Below are positions 20,958-28,255 of a stretch of 28,255 nucleotides of DNA, piece by piece; position 1 is the stretch's first letter, and each line of letters begins with the position of its first letter. Where the stretch lies: the IMG/VR virus record IMGVR_UViG_3300034105_001194, positions 1-28,255 of that record. One strand, given 5' to 3'. Position numbers and translations under genes: made by a program. The notes under the pieces were generated by a model. That model did no database searches, had not been told where the DNA came from, and saw nothing but the letters and a program-made list of their open reading frames with translations. The stretch comes from a virus.

Positions 20958-23869
20958 TAAATATAGGTACAGTAGCAGGAGATGGAACGGGCGATACTTT
21001 AAGAGAATCACAAAGAAAAGCAAACGAAAACTTTAGCGAAATTTACACTCGTTATGCTCCTAATTTAGGACTCGTAGAGCCTGGAGATACACCAACAGGA
21101 ACAGGTTTAAATTATTGGGATTGTGTTACAGCAGGAACTTATACCAATTTTGGTGGTGTTGTTTTAGCGGCTAACAGCAGAGGGGTTATATTTAGAAATT
21201 CATCAGGGGTTTTTAGTATTAGCGCAGTATCTTATGACATCACTTCAAAAGTAAACGTTTCTGATGTTGTGAATACTTTAGTATCTACGGAAACTACAAA
21301 GCCTTTGTCAGCAGCACAAGGGAAAGCATTAAATGATAAATTTGCAAACTATCCTTTAACATCAAGCCTTACAAGTAAAGTAAATGTTTCTGATATTGTA
21401 AACACATTATCATCCATAGAAACAACAAAGCCTTTAAGCGCAGCGCAAGGTAAAGCGTTAAACGATAAGTTTAATGATTATGCTTCAGATGCAGAAATAG
21501 CAATTATAGAAAGCGATTTATACACAGCTATTACTGCGGTTGCTTCGGGTTCTCCTAAAGGGGTTTTCGCAAACTTAGCAGCTTTAGAGGGTGCTTATCC
21601 ATTAGGACACGGAAACGATATTTATGTAACATTAGATAACGGTCATTGGTATTATTATAATGTAGATTGGCAAGACGGGGGATTATATCAAGCACCAATT
21701 ACAGGCACAATAAAATCAAACGAAACTCTTGCCCTAGCACAAAGAAAAGACGATGTTATTTATGGTGTTATAGACCGTTATACAGGTGAGGAAATTACAC
21801 TTTCAAAAGTTACAGGAACACCAACGGTTGATGGAATTATTTATTTTCAATTAGGTGTTGAATATTTTAAAAGGAATTTTACAGATATAGACACTAGATG
21901 GTGGGGAGCAAAAGCAAGTGAAAGTTTTGATAGCGCACCTGCAATTCAAGCGGCTGTTAATTATGCGTTTTATATTGAAAGAGGTGGAGAGGTTTTATTA
22001 CCTGCGGGTAGAATAAAAATATCAAACACAATTCATATTGGTTATGGCACAAGCTACGGTTCAATTGTACTAAAAGGTTATGGAAAAAAATACAAAAGCG
22101 AAGAACCTTTTAGTGGCACTTCGTTAGTGTGTTCTTTTTCTGATAGACCCGCTATAAATATACAAGGCTCAATACAATCAAAATTATACAATTTCAGTAT
22201 AAAAGGACTTCTTTACGATTGGATTGATAGCCATTATTTGGGGGGATTTAACACAGCCCCTACATTAGACGATACTGTTCATACAAATTGGAATGATCCA
22301 TCTTTATCCGCAACACAAGACGATAGATACAGACCTTATGCGGCAATAACTATTGATGCGTATTCTAGTGCAGATACAGGAACATCATATCCTGCTGTAG
22401 ATTATTCTTACTTAGGCGGTTCTGTTCCTCAATTCAATAAAATCACAAGTCAAAACAATGTTATTGAGGATGTTTTTATTGATGGCTTTAATACTGGGGT
22501 TGTTATTCATCCAAACGGTTCAGATGGTAACGGAGATTTCGTTAAATTAGTAAGAGTTCGTGGCGAAAAATGTAAATACTTTGTTTCTGTTTGTCAGACA
22601 CAAAGCAGAACAGTTTCTATGATAGACTGTTACGCTTTTCAATTTTTTACAGGAATCACAAACAGAACACACGGACTACAATTAGGCAGGATTGATTCAG
22701 ATATTATAAACTTAGGTTTTGAATATGGAATTAATTTATTCAATATAAACACAACAAGGTCATTTCCAATAACTTTTACAAATTTATTTGCAGAAGCGGT
22801 TTGTAATTTTGGAACGTTCACAGACCCTGAATCACAAGGACATCCTATTGTTTTTTTAAATTCTAACATATCATTTAAAGGGTTGACACTTCCTTTTGTT
22901 GATGTTGCTGTCAAATATAAAAGAGGAGTGCCTTCTTTTCTTATGAGTGGAACGGCAAAAAATATAAAATTTATTGGAGGTCAAGTTTATGACTTTATTA
23001 GTATCGCTAATTTTCAGCCTGATGTTAAGTTTGAGGGAACAAAGATAATAAACGATGAATTACTTTTAGACACTACGATTCCTGTTTATAGAAGTATTGG
23101 CTATAATGCAACAGATGGAGGTATAATAGTCAATAATTTTGATTTAGACTTTCAGGATATATCAACAGTAAATATTGATTTGTCTAGCGGATATATTTTA
23201 CCTCAATTCCTTAGAAATAAAGGTATAAATAAAAATACAAGAAACAGCTGTATTTCTTTATATGCGGACAAAGTTATTCATAACGGAGATAATAGTCAGA
23301 AAATATACAATAGACCTAAAGGAATTAGGAGTATTGATAAAACAGTATTTTCTGGAGTAACCACATCTGGCATAGAAGTAACTATTACAGATGCTCAATT
23401 CAATACTTTAGATGGTGAAAGCTACGGAGGAACAACAGGCGATGTGATTTATGACACAGAAAATAACACTGTGTTTATAATTAAAAGCCATACGGGTACA
23501 ACTGTGGTTTTAGAAGCTCAAAATAATTGGAAAATAACAGGAGGTGTGAAAGTTTTAATAAATCCGTTTGTTTTGACAGGTGTTTTAAAAACCACTAACT
23601 GTAGGCTATTTATATTAAACTATCCACATCGCGGGGATTATGTAACAACCGGTCTTGCAATAACAAATTTAAAAACATCAAATAGTATTACACAACTCAC
23701 ACCATTAGTTGTAGGCGATTTAGTGTATTTAAATGACATCCATTTACAAACTTTTTACCCAAGTCAAAATAAAATAACAGCAATAGATAACGCATTAAAG
23801 AAATTAACAATGGCGGACAACGCTCTTTTAAATACAAGAGAGGATGTTATATTTTTTATAAGAGGATAA
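20942..23869 (+). CDS. Tail spike/fibre with pectate-lyase-type beta-helix
   Basis: 975 residues. The N-terminus INIGTVAGDGTGDTLRESQR with KANENFSEIY is a common virion-attachment module of tail fibres. Two 32-residue repeats follow (103-134 and 146-177), each KVNVSDxVNTL..ETTKPLSAAQGKALNDKF. A linker leads to DTRWWGAKASESFDSAPAIQ at 318-337 and EVLLPAGRIKI, the hallmark start of right-handed beta-helix (pectate lyase 3) spikes. The beta-helix fills roughly 318-730; the remainder is beta-rich. Such spikes bind or cut capsule or exopolysaccharide. No catalytic residues can be assigned from sequence alone. It is the likely host-range determinant. Confidence 0.85.
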   Translation: MPQQVINIGTVAGDGTGDTLRESQRKANENFSEIYTRYAPNLGLVEPGDTPTGTGLNYWDCVTAGTYTNFGGVVLAANSRGVIFRNSSGVFSISAVSYDITSKVNVSDVVNTLVSTETTKPLSAAQGKALNDKFANYPLTSSLTSKVNVSDIVNTLSSIETTKPLSAAQGKALNDKFNDYASDAEIAIIESDLYTAITAVASGSPKGVFANLAALEGAYPLGHGNDIYVTLDNGHWYYYNVDWQDGGLYQAPITGTIKSNETLALAQRKDDVIYGVIDRYTGEEITLSKVTGTPTVDGIIYFQLGVEYFKRNFTDIDTRWWGAKASESFDSAPAIQAAVNYAFYIERGGEVLLPAGRIKISNTIHIGYGTSYGSIVLKGYGKKYKSEEPFSGTSLVCSFSDRPAINIQGSIQSKLYNFSIKGLLYDWIDSHYLGGFNTAPTLDDTVHTNWNDPSLSATQDDRYRPYAAITIDAYSSADTGTSYPAVDYSYLGGSVPQFNKITSQNNVIEDVFIDGFNTGVVIHPNGSDGNGDFVKLVRVRGEKCKYFVSVCQTQSRTVSMIDCYAFQFFTGITNRTHGLQLGRIDSDIINLGFEYGINLFNINTTRSFPITFTNLFAEAVCNFGTFTDPESQGHPIVFLNSNISFKGLTLPFVDVAVKYKRGVPSFLMSGTAKNIKFIGGQVYDFISIANFQPDVKFEGTKIINDELLLDTTIPVYRSIGYNATDGGIIVNNFDLDFQDISTVNIDLSSGYILPQFLRNKGINKNTRNSCISLYADKVIHNGDNSQKIYNRPKGIRSIDKTVFSGVTTSGIEVTITDAQFNTLDGESYGGTTGDVIYDTENNTVFIIKSHTGTTVVLEAQNNWKITGGVKVLINPFVLTGVLKTTNCRLFILNYPHRGDYVTTGLAITNLKTSNSITQLTPLVVGDLVYLNDIHLQTFYPSQNKITAIDNALKKLTMADNALLNTREDVIFFIRG
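21248..21343 (+). repeat. 96-bp coding repeat, copy 1
   Basis: It encodes fibre residues 103-134. The protein repeat is nearly exact, but many third codon positions differ from copy 2 at 21377-21472, so the duplication is old and the protein sequence is conserved. Confidence 0.85.
21377..21472 (+). repeat. 96-bp coding repeat, copy 2
   Basis: It encodes fibre residues 146-177; see copy 1 at 21248. The unit contains the SAAQGKALNDKF block known from phage fibre stalks. Confidence 0.85.
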
Positions 23870-23870
23870 T

Positions 23871-24125
23871 ATGAAAACTCTAATCCTACTACTATCCACA
23901 ACGCTGTCATTTGCTCAAAGTAGCATCGTTGCATCAGGAAGCGAAACCTACACAATAGGGGAAACATTCCCAATAATGCAAAGTGTTGATACGATAGTAG
24001 AAGAAGTGAGTTTAGGAGTGCCAAAATGGGAAGTGCCAACAGAAATAAAAACAACACCAAAGAAGAAAGTTTCTTTTTTACAAAGTATAATTAATTTTTT
24101 AAAAACAATTTTTAAACAGAAATAA
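23871..24125 (+). CDS. Small exported protein, unknown
   Basis: 84 residues with a signal peptide (MKTLILLLSTTLSFAQSS, likely cleaved after SFA). The mature part is short, acidic in the middle (SVDTIVEEVSLGVP) and basic at the end, with an amphipathic helix (FLQSIINFLKTIFKQK) that may lie on a membrane. It sits between the spike and the holin genes, so a role in lysis or in the envelope is possible. I do not recognise a family. Confidence 0.65.
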   Translation: MKTLILLLSTTLSFAQSSIVASGSETYTIGETFPIMQSVDTIVEEVSLGVPKWEVPTEIKTTPKKKVSFLQSIINFLKTIFKQK

Positions 24126-24126
24126 A

Positions 24127-24300
24127 ATGACAGATTTAAAAACAACAGTATTAGGATTTTTAGGAGCGTTTTGGTTTTTAGCGCAGCCGATAATTACAAA
24201 CGGAAACTTTGACTTTGCTAGAGATTGGAAAAGTTTAATTTTTGCAGCACTAACAGCGGCTTTTGGATATTTTGTAGGAGATAAAAAACCGACTGAATAA
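24127..24300 (+). CDS. Holin-like protein (57 aa)
   Basis: A short ORF with two hydrophobic segments, about residues 5-22 (KTTVLGFLGAFWFLAQPIIT) and 36-52 (LIFAALTAAFGYFVG), joined by a polar loop and ending in a charged tail (DKKPTE). This resembles small Bacteroidota phage holins. Start at 24127 follows the previous stop by one base, and the stop overlaps the next start (TAATGA). It would form the pore that ends infection and releases the lysozyme encoded two genes downstream. Confidence 0.72.
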   Translation: MTDLKTTVLGFLGAFWFLAQPIITNGNFDFARDWKSLIFAALTAAFGYFVGDKKPTE

Positions 24301-24593
24301 TGACAAAATTAGAATCCGAAAGAATAGACCGTGTAGAAAATCATTTAAAGTTCATTAAAAGCGATGTAAACGATGTTTTAGCGGCTTTGATAGGTACAGA
24401 TGCTAACGGTAAAAAGGGAATCGTTCCAGAGGTTGCCATAATTCAATCAGAAATCAAATTAATAAAATTAGAAATTGAAGCGATTAAACTTGCCAACGGT
24501 AAAAAAGAAATAGTTTTCGAGCAGTTGAAATATGGTGTTGGTGTTGTGTTTGTTGGATTTGTGGGGATAATTTTAAAATTACTTTTTGGATGA
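24300..24593 (+). CDS. Second holin/antiholin-like membrane protein
   Basis: 97 residues: a polar, coiled-coil-like N-terminus (SERIDRVENHLKFIKSDVND and IIQSEIKLIKLEIEAIKLAN) followed by one C-terminal membrane segment (about 75-96, YGVGVVFVGFVGIILKLLF). This is the XhlA-like layout of haemolysin/holin partners. The gene overlaps both neighbours by a few bases. It probably modulates holin timing or anchors the lysis complex; it could also be the holin itself. Confidence 0.68.
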   Translation: MTKLESERIDRVENHLKFIKSDVNDVLAALIGTDANGKKGIVPEVAIIQSEIKLIKLEIEAIKLANGKKEIVFEQLKYGVGVVFVGFVGIILKLLFG

Positions 24594-25036
24594 AATTAGA
24601 CGAAAACGGTTATAAATTAATTACAGGGTTTGAGGGTTTGAAACTTAAACCTTATTTGTGTTCGGCTCGAATACCTACTATCGGGTACGGTAACACCTAT
24701 TACAGCAACGGGAAACACGTAACTTTTTTAGATGAAGCAATAACACAAGTACAAGCCTTTGAAATGTTTAAAGAGATTGCAGACCGTTTCGCTTTAGCAG
24801 TCAATCGACAATTAAAAAAAACCGTTACACAAAATCAATTTAACAGTTTGGTTTCTTTCGCTTACAATGTAGGAACGGGAGCATTTATAAGTAGTACTTT
24901 ATTAAAGAAAGTCAATAGCAACCCAAACGATCCGAGCATTAAAACCGAGTTTTTAAAATGGAATAAAGCAGGGGGCAAGATTGTAAACGGATTAACAATA
25001 AGAAGAAATCAGGAACAAATAAATTATTATTTATGA
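24590..25036 (+). CDS. Endolysin, T4-type lysozyme (GH24)
   Basis: 148 residues. The catalytic arrangement Glu-x8-Cys-x5-Thr is seen as E15, C24 and T30 (GFEGLKLKPYLCSARIPTIG then YGNT), the form with Cys in place of Asp that is common in GH24 endolysins. Downstream are QNQFNSLVSFAYNVGTGAF and the RRNQEQ end block typical of the family. Length matches a single-domain muramidase with no signal peptide, so it depends on a holin. It cleaves the glycan chain of peptidoglycan. It overlaps the holin-like gene upstream by four bases and the next gene by four. Confidence 0.95.
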   Translation: MKLDENGYKLITGFEGLKLKPYLCSARIPTIGYGNTYYSNGKHVTFLDEAITQVQAFEMFKEIADRFALAVNRQLKKTVTQNQFNSLVSFAYNVGTGAFISSTLLKKVNSNPNDPSIKTEFLKWNKAGGKIVNGLTIRRNQEQINYYL

Positions 25037-25356
25037 CAACATACAATTTTCCAAACCACAGAAAAGGCGATACTTTCAAAGCACGTCAGATAGTTTTAGG
25101 ATTTGATATTACGGGCGCAACTATTAAAATGCAGTTTAGATTGGCAGGTGCTTCAAATGTATCTTTTGAATGGTCAACAGTTGGCAGCACATTTGTAGTA
25201 ACCAATGCAGCAACGGGAACAATCACAATGAATAAAAGAATATTAGATTTTAAACCTGCTACTTATGTTTATGATTTTCAGATAACAGATGTTAACGGAG
25301 ATGTAATGACTTATTTTGAGGGTTCAATTTTAATAGAACAAGACAAAACAGTATGA
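25033..25356 (+). CDS. Baseplate/fibre-associated beta protein (BppU N-terminal-like)
   Basis: 107 residues, beta-rich. The start [19 protein letters not shown] followed by [14 protein letters not shown] and the end [20 protein letters not shown] resembles the N-terminal domain of BppU-type baseplate upper proteins (KGDT...D.TG...k...r...G.......y..DiqltdpnG...t...G....). It lies directly before the collagen-like fibre and overlaps it by four bases, so it may form the base onto which the fibre is mounted. Confidence 0.62.
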   Translation: MTTYNFPNHRKGDTFKARQIVLGFDITGATIKMQFRLAGASNVSFEWSTVGSTFVVTNAATGTITMNKRILDFKPATYVYDFQITDVNGDVMTYFEGSILIEQDKTV

Positions 25357-26285
25357 TAACCATTAACGAAATAGTTGAAAATGTAAATATAACGGTTGAT
25401 GAAATTACCGAAAATATTACTGTATCTATTACCGAAAATACAATACCCGTAACGATTGCAATAGCGGAGTTTGGAATACAAGGACAAAAAGGCGATACGG
25501 GTTCGCAAGGAATTCAAGGAATTCAAGGAGCAGCAGGAACGAATGGAACGAATGGAACGAATGGAACAGATGGAGAACAAGGAATACAAGGAATACAAGG
25601 TATTAAAGGCGATACGGGAAACACGGGCGCACAAGGTATTCAAGGAATAAAAGGCGATACAGGTGACACGGGCGCAACGGGTGCAGCAGGAACAAATGGA
25701 ACAAATGGAACAAACGGAACGAATGGCGCACAAGGCGCACAAGGAATACAAGGCATTCAGGGCATTCAAGGGGAGCAAGGCATACAAGGTATTCAAGGAG
25801 TTGCAGGAGTTAATGCTCCAACTCCATTAGTCTTAACATTAGCAAGTAATTTTTCTACAACTTCTACCACGAGAGCCAATGTTACCGGAATGAGTTTTGC
25901 TGTGACAGCAGGAAAAAAATATAAAATCACATTATTAGGCGATCATCAAACAGATACTACTACAACAGGGGGAAGTATTGGTTTTGTATTACCATCAGGA
26001 ACTGGAAATATAAAAGGATTTATGAGAATGTCAATATCAACTTCAGTAGTAAACACTGACAATAGTACATCGATACGGAATATTAATTCTATTAATACAA
26101 CAGCTGGTAGTTTTATAACATCTACAAGTGTTACCCCTATAAATACCCCACATTATTTTACTGGTTTGTTAATCTTTGATTGTTTAACTACGGGAGTATT
26201 TCAATTACAATATGGTACAGAAGTAAACACAAGTGCGGCTCAAATGAATGCTGGAAGTGTTATGATTGTAGAAACTTTAAATTAA
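25353..26285 (+). CDS. Collagen-like tail fibre
   Basis: 310 residues in three parts. Residues 1-40 form an attachment segment ([20 protein letters not shown]). Residues 41-154 are 38 uninterrupted Gly-X-Y triplets, mostly GIQ, GTN and GDT, expected to form a collagen-type triple helix about 30 nm long. Residues 155-310 form a globular beta head with a Ser/Thr-rich surface ([20 protein letters not shown]). DNA of the repeat is also highly repetitive, so recombination can change its length. Probable role: a trimeric fibre for host or surface attachment. A long antisense frame over the repeat is an artefact of its composition. Confidence 0.85.
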   Translation: MITINEIVENVNITVDEITENITVSITENTIPVTIAIAEFGIQGQKGDTGSQGIQGIQGAAGTNGTNGTNGTDGEQGIQGIQGIKGDTGNTGAQGIQGIKGDTGDTGATGAAGTNGTNGTNGTNGAQGAQGIQGIQGIQGEQGIQGIQGVAGVNAPTPLVLTLASNFSTTSTTRANVTGMSFAVTAGKKYKITLLGDHQTDTTTTGGSIGFVLPSGTGNIKGFMRMSISTSVVNTDNSTSIRNINSINTTAGSFITSTSVTPINTPHYFTGLLIFDCLTTGVFQLQYGTEVNTSAAQMNAGSVMIVETLN

Positions 26286-26304
26286 AATAAAAATAATTCA
26301 TTTA

Positions 26305-26339
26305 TTACGTTATTATATTAGTTTTTATTCGTAAGTTTG
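26305..26339 (+). promoter_or_regulatory. Class A phage promoter
   Basis: An exact TTACGTTATTATATTA at 26305-26320, then TAAGTTTG (26332-26339), a perfect TAnnTTTG, 20 bases after TTACGTT. The next gene starts 19 bases later. It opens a new unit after the fibre operon. Confidence 0.68.
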
Positions 26340-26358
26340 ACAAACTAAAACGCTTAAA

Positions 26359-26574
26359 ATGAGAACCTATTTTTTAGCAAAAGAGAATCCTTACAATATT
26401 CGTCAGCAATTCACTACGATTGATGCATTTAAAAAACACTTATTTACCCTTTCTATTTTAGAAATAAGACACTTATTGTTAAACTTTGAAGATGCCGAGT
26501 TTTACGAAGATTGTGTTATCATTAAAGATATTTTAACTGAAAAAATTAACTGTATAGTAACCCGTAATGATTAG
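26359..26574 (+). CDS. Small protein (71 aa), unknown
   Basis: A soluble 71-residue protein: RTYFLAKENPYNIRQQFTTI, then a helix (LEIRHLLLNFEDAEFYEDCV) and IIKDILTEKINC. I do not recognise it. It is first behind a well-formed class A promoter. The following genes overlap or nearly touch, so it heads a unit with the spanin and nucleotide-related genes. Confidence 0.65.
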   Translation: MRTYFLAKENPYNIRQQFTTIDAFKKHLFTLSILEIRHLLLNFEDAEFYEDCVIIKDILTEKINCIVTRND

Positions 26575-26577
26575 ACT

Positions 26578-26655
26578 ATGATACAATCACTTTTTTTATT
26601 AGGACTTATAATGCTTTTATTAATAAACGCCACAGACGAAAATAACAATCTATGA
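26578..26655 (+). CDS. Membrane micro-protein (25 aa), possible
   Basis: ATG at 26578 gives a 25-residue peptide with one hydrophobic segment (SLFLLGLIMLLLINA) and a polar C-terminus (TDENNN). It starts 3 bases after the upstream stop and overlaps the spanin start (ATGA at 26652). Its position immediately before a spanin gene suggests a lysis accessory role. Short length makes the call tentative. Confidence 0.5.
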   Translation: MIQSLFLLGLIMLLLINATDENNNL

Positions 26656-27116
26656 AAAAAATAATCTTATTATCAATACTTGTAATTTTTGCAAGTTGTG
26701 GCAGTCGCAAAGTTCAAAAATCAGTAGTCAAGGAAAACACGACTACTGAAAAAACAGAAACCGAAAAGAAAGATTTAGTTATCGATAACCAAACTAAAAC
26801 AGTTATCAATGAAGATGCAGACGAAATAGAAGTAAAACCTATCGATACTGCAAAAGCTATAATCGTAAACGGAAAAGAGTATAAAAACGCTATTGTAACG
26901 CTTCGTAAAAAGAAAGTCAATACTATTATCGAAAACAAAGAAATCGTTAAGGATAACAGCGTAAAAACGGTTAAGGCAGTTACTACAACTAAAAAAGATA
27001 ATAAGGAAATTGCAGTAGAAAGAAAATCTAATCCTTTCCTGCCTTTGTTGTGGTTGTTAATTCCTGCTATTGGTTATTTGATTTGGAAGTATAAATATAA
27101 AATTATTGGGTTATGA
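26652..27116 (+). CDS. Unimolecular spanin candidate (lipoprotein with C-terminal TM)
   Basis: 154 residues. A lipoprotein signal with lipobox FASC (Cys16) puts the N-terminus in the outer membrane. A periplasmic part rich in Lys, Glu and Thr (about 17-127) follows, and a hydrophobic segment at about 129-146 (FLPLLWLLIPAIGYLIW) with a basic tail can insert in the inner membrane. Lipid anchor plus C-terminal membrane segment is the u-spanin architecture, in which one protein bridges both membranes and fuses them at the last step of lysis. No other spanin pair is seen, which supports the assignment. It is separated from the holin-lysozyme cluster by about 1.6 kb. Confidence 0.7.
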   Translation: MKKIILLSILVIFASCGSRKVQKSVVKENTTTEKTETEKKDLVIDNQTKTVINEDADEIEVKPIDTAKAIIVNGKEYKNAIVTLRKKKVNTIIENKEIVKDNSVKTVKAVTTTKKDNKEIAVERKSNPFLPLLWLLIPAIGYLIWKYKYKIIGL

Positions 27117-27496
27117 ATTTAGAAACCCAACAAAAACACTTCTTAGAAATTACCGAGCAAATGAAGTCTATAATGTTTAGCAAAGGGAATGACTACGCAA
27201 ATAAAGATAGACTTTCAAACTTTAAACTTGCCGGGAACATATCAGGATTAACCCCAGAGTTAAACTGTCTTTCGTTAATCGCTACAAAAGTTGCACGTTT
27301 AGGAGTGCTTTTAAACAACGATAAAACACCAAACAACGAAAGTATTACCGATAGTCTTTTAGACCTTGCAAACTACACCGTATTACTTACAATGTTATTA
27401 AAAGACAAAGAAAGTAAAGGCATTTTAAAAGATTACCCACAAACACAAAACCAACCCTATATCCCAATAATTGGGAAATATAACCAAACATACTAA
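27113..27496 (+). CDS. DUF1599/Nmad1-like protein
   Basis: 127 residues, helical. The block KGNDYANKDRLSNFKLAG, then CLSLIATKVARLGVLL, then ESITDSLLDLANYTVLL matches the DUF1599 / nucleotide-modification-associated domain 1 pattern (kg.DYa...d.l.nF......G.......l....K..Rl..ll......eSi.DtllDlanYavll), frequent in phages. It is related in fold to MazG-like helical bundles. It may act in nucleotide-pool or base-modification chemistry; no modification enzymes are visible nearby apart from the methyltransferase at 3690. It overlaps the spanin gene by 4 bases. Confidence 0.78.
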   Translation: MNLETQQKHFLEITEQMKSIMFSKGNDYANKDRLSNFKLAGNISGLTPELNCLSLIATKVARLGVLLNNDKTPNNESITDSLLDLANYTVLLTMLLKDKESKGILKDYPQTQNQPYIPIIGKYNQTY

Positions 27497-27498
27497 TT

Positions 27499-28255
27499 AT
27501 GGCTTACAATCAATGGAGTGACTACACGAACATTATTTTAAAAGCATTATCAGAACCAAAAAACGCAGTAATAGCAAGAAATATCTATCCAAATGCAACT
27601 CATTTAGAGTTTGATAGTTTACGAAAGTACATTGGCAAAATTAGAAACAATCAAGGAGTAGCAAACGCTTGTAGTAATTTAGGTGTAGATGCTTCAACAA
27701 CCCCGATGTTATGGCTTAAATCTAAAAACGAAAGTATAAGAGTTACAAATCCGTTATTCATCAAACCAGAAGAAAAACAATTTTCAGATTTAACAGAAAC
27801 TTTAATAGCAGATTTACAAGATTATGCTCCTAAATTTATTGAGTTAAAAAGAGTAGAAAATAAAGATTCTTATTTGCTTGTTTTAGATCCTGCCGATATT
27901 CACATTGGTAAATTATGCTCATCATTTGAAAGTGGCGAAACGTACAACAATCAAATAGCAGTACAAAGAGTATTAGAGGGTGTTAAAGGGATATTAAGCA
28001 AAGTTAGTTCATTCCATATTGATAAAATTTTATTCATCGGGGGAAACGATATTTTACACATCGACAATCCAAGCAGAACAACAACAAGCGGAACACCACA
28101 AGACACAGACGGAATGTGGCACTCTAATTTTTTAATCGCTAAACAATTATACGTTGATGTTTTAGAAATGCTTTTAACGGTTGCGGATGTTCATTTTACT
28201 TTTAATCCAAGCAATCACGATTATACAAATGGGTTTTTCTTATCGCAAGTGATTG
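27499..28255 (+). CDS. Metallophosphoesterase-like protein (3' end outside window)
   Basis: The frame runs off the window after 252 codons. An N-terminal helical/winged-helix-like part (about 1-110) precedes a calcineurin-type phosphoesterase core. It carries D-x-H as DPADIHIG (D133, H135), then FIGGNDILH (N183, D184) and NPSNHDY (N239, H240, D241): the D-x-H, GD/GND and N-H-D/E motifs that bind two metals. Phage proteins of this layout are common in Bacteroidota; substrates include nucleic acid ends or nucleotides, but this cannot be read here. Start at 27499 follows the preceding stop by two bases. Confidence 0.8.
   Translation, partial: MAYNQWSDYTNIILKALSEPKNAVIARNIYPNATHLEFDSLRKYIGKIRNNQGVANACSNLGVDASTTPMLWLKSKNESIRVTNPLFIKPEEKQFSDLTETLIADLQDYAPKFIELKRVENKDSYLLVLDPADIHIGKLCSSFESGETYNNQIAVQRVLEGVKGILSKVSSFHIDKILFIGGNDILHIDNPSRTTTSGTPQDTDGMWHSNFLIAKQLYVDVLEMLLTVADVHFTFNPSNHDYTNGFFLSQVI

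Noticed and set aside
25311-25796. Long antisense open frame over the collagen-like repeat, Cys/Ser rich
   Set aside because: It is the complement of Gly-X-Y repeat DNA, which lacks antisense stops by composition; no promoter or start context, and the sense frame is a clear fibre.
25473-25814. CRISPR-like array
   Set aside because: The repeats are 9-base codon triplet repeats within an open reading frame, with no spacer-length unique sequence.

Overview
The window reads as part of the genome of an AT-rich tailed phage (or prophage) of a Bacteroidota host, most likely a flavobacterium. The evidence is low GC, very dense one-strand coding (every supported gene is on the + strand), promoters with the flavobacterial TAnnTTTG -7 box, a BACON domain in a tail protein, Bacteroidota-style virion proteins and a RepA-like ATPase with the KKS-type P-loop of that phylum. 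No integrase, repressor, tRNA or CRISPR array is visible. Both ends cut through genes (1 and 28255), so this is a segment of a larger genome.

Layout. 1-1679: replication genes (C-terminal part of a putative initiator, an unknown protein, a RepA-like ATPase). 1680-4440: an accessory region of single small genes separated by imperfect palindromes that begin with (T)AACG and end with GTTA, resembling integron attC sites; the last unit carries a DNA methyltransferase. 4474-5284: a ribbon-helix-helix (RHH) regulator gene split by a cassette of about 630 bp with its own promoter, a structured leader and an HNH homing-type endonuclease. 5294-6705: a small zinc-finger-like protein, an ECF-like sigma factor, a conserved small protein and a lipoprotein. 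6732-8196: small and large terminase. 8227-15721: tail module (tail chaperone with a probable -1 frameshift product, tail completion proteins, large tail proteins, tape measure). 15806-18521: prohead protease/scaffold, major capsid protein, small virion protein. 18611-20957: portal with an extra C-terminal domain and connector-like protein. 20942-26285: tail spike/fibre, holin-like proteins, GH24 lysozyme, collagen-like fibre. 26359-28255: small membrane proteins, a u-spanin candidate, a DUF1599/Nmad1-like protein and a metallophosphoesterase-like protein cut by the window end.

How it may work together. A 16-base element, TTACGTTATTATATTA or close variants, recurs at seven places, all intergenic or at gene borders. 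At four (1871, 4601, 5645, 26305) it sits 17-20 bases upstream of a host-like TAnnTTTR box and precedes early/accessory genes, including the sigma factor. At three (8194, 15772, 18578) it is instead preceded, at exactly 11 bases, by TGATACA, lies directly against a start codon, and heads the tail, capsid and portal modules; two of these follow strong terminators. The simplest model is that the phage sigma factor reads the second class and switches on the late operons, perhaps from nearly leaderless transcripts. This is inference from sequence layout only.
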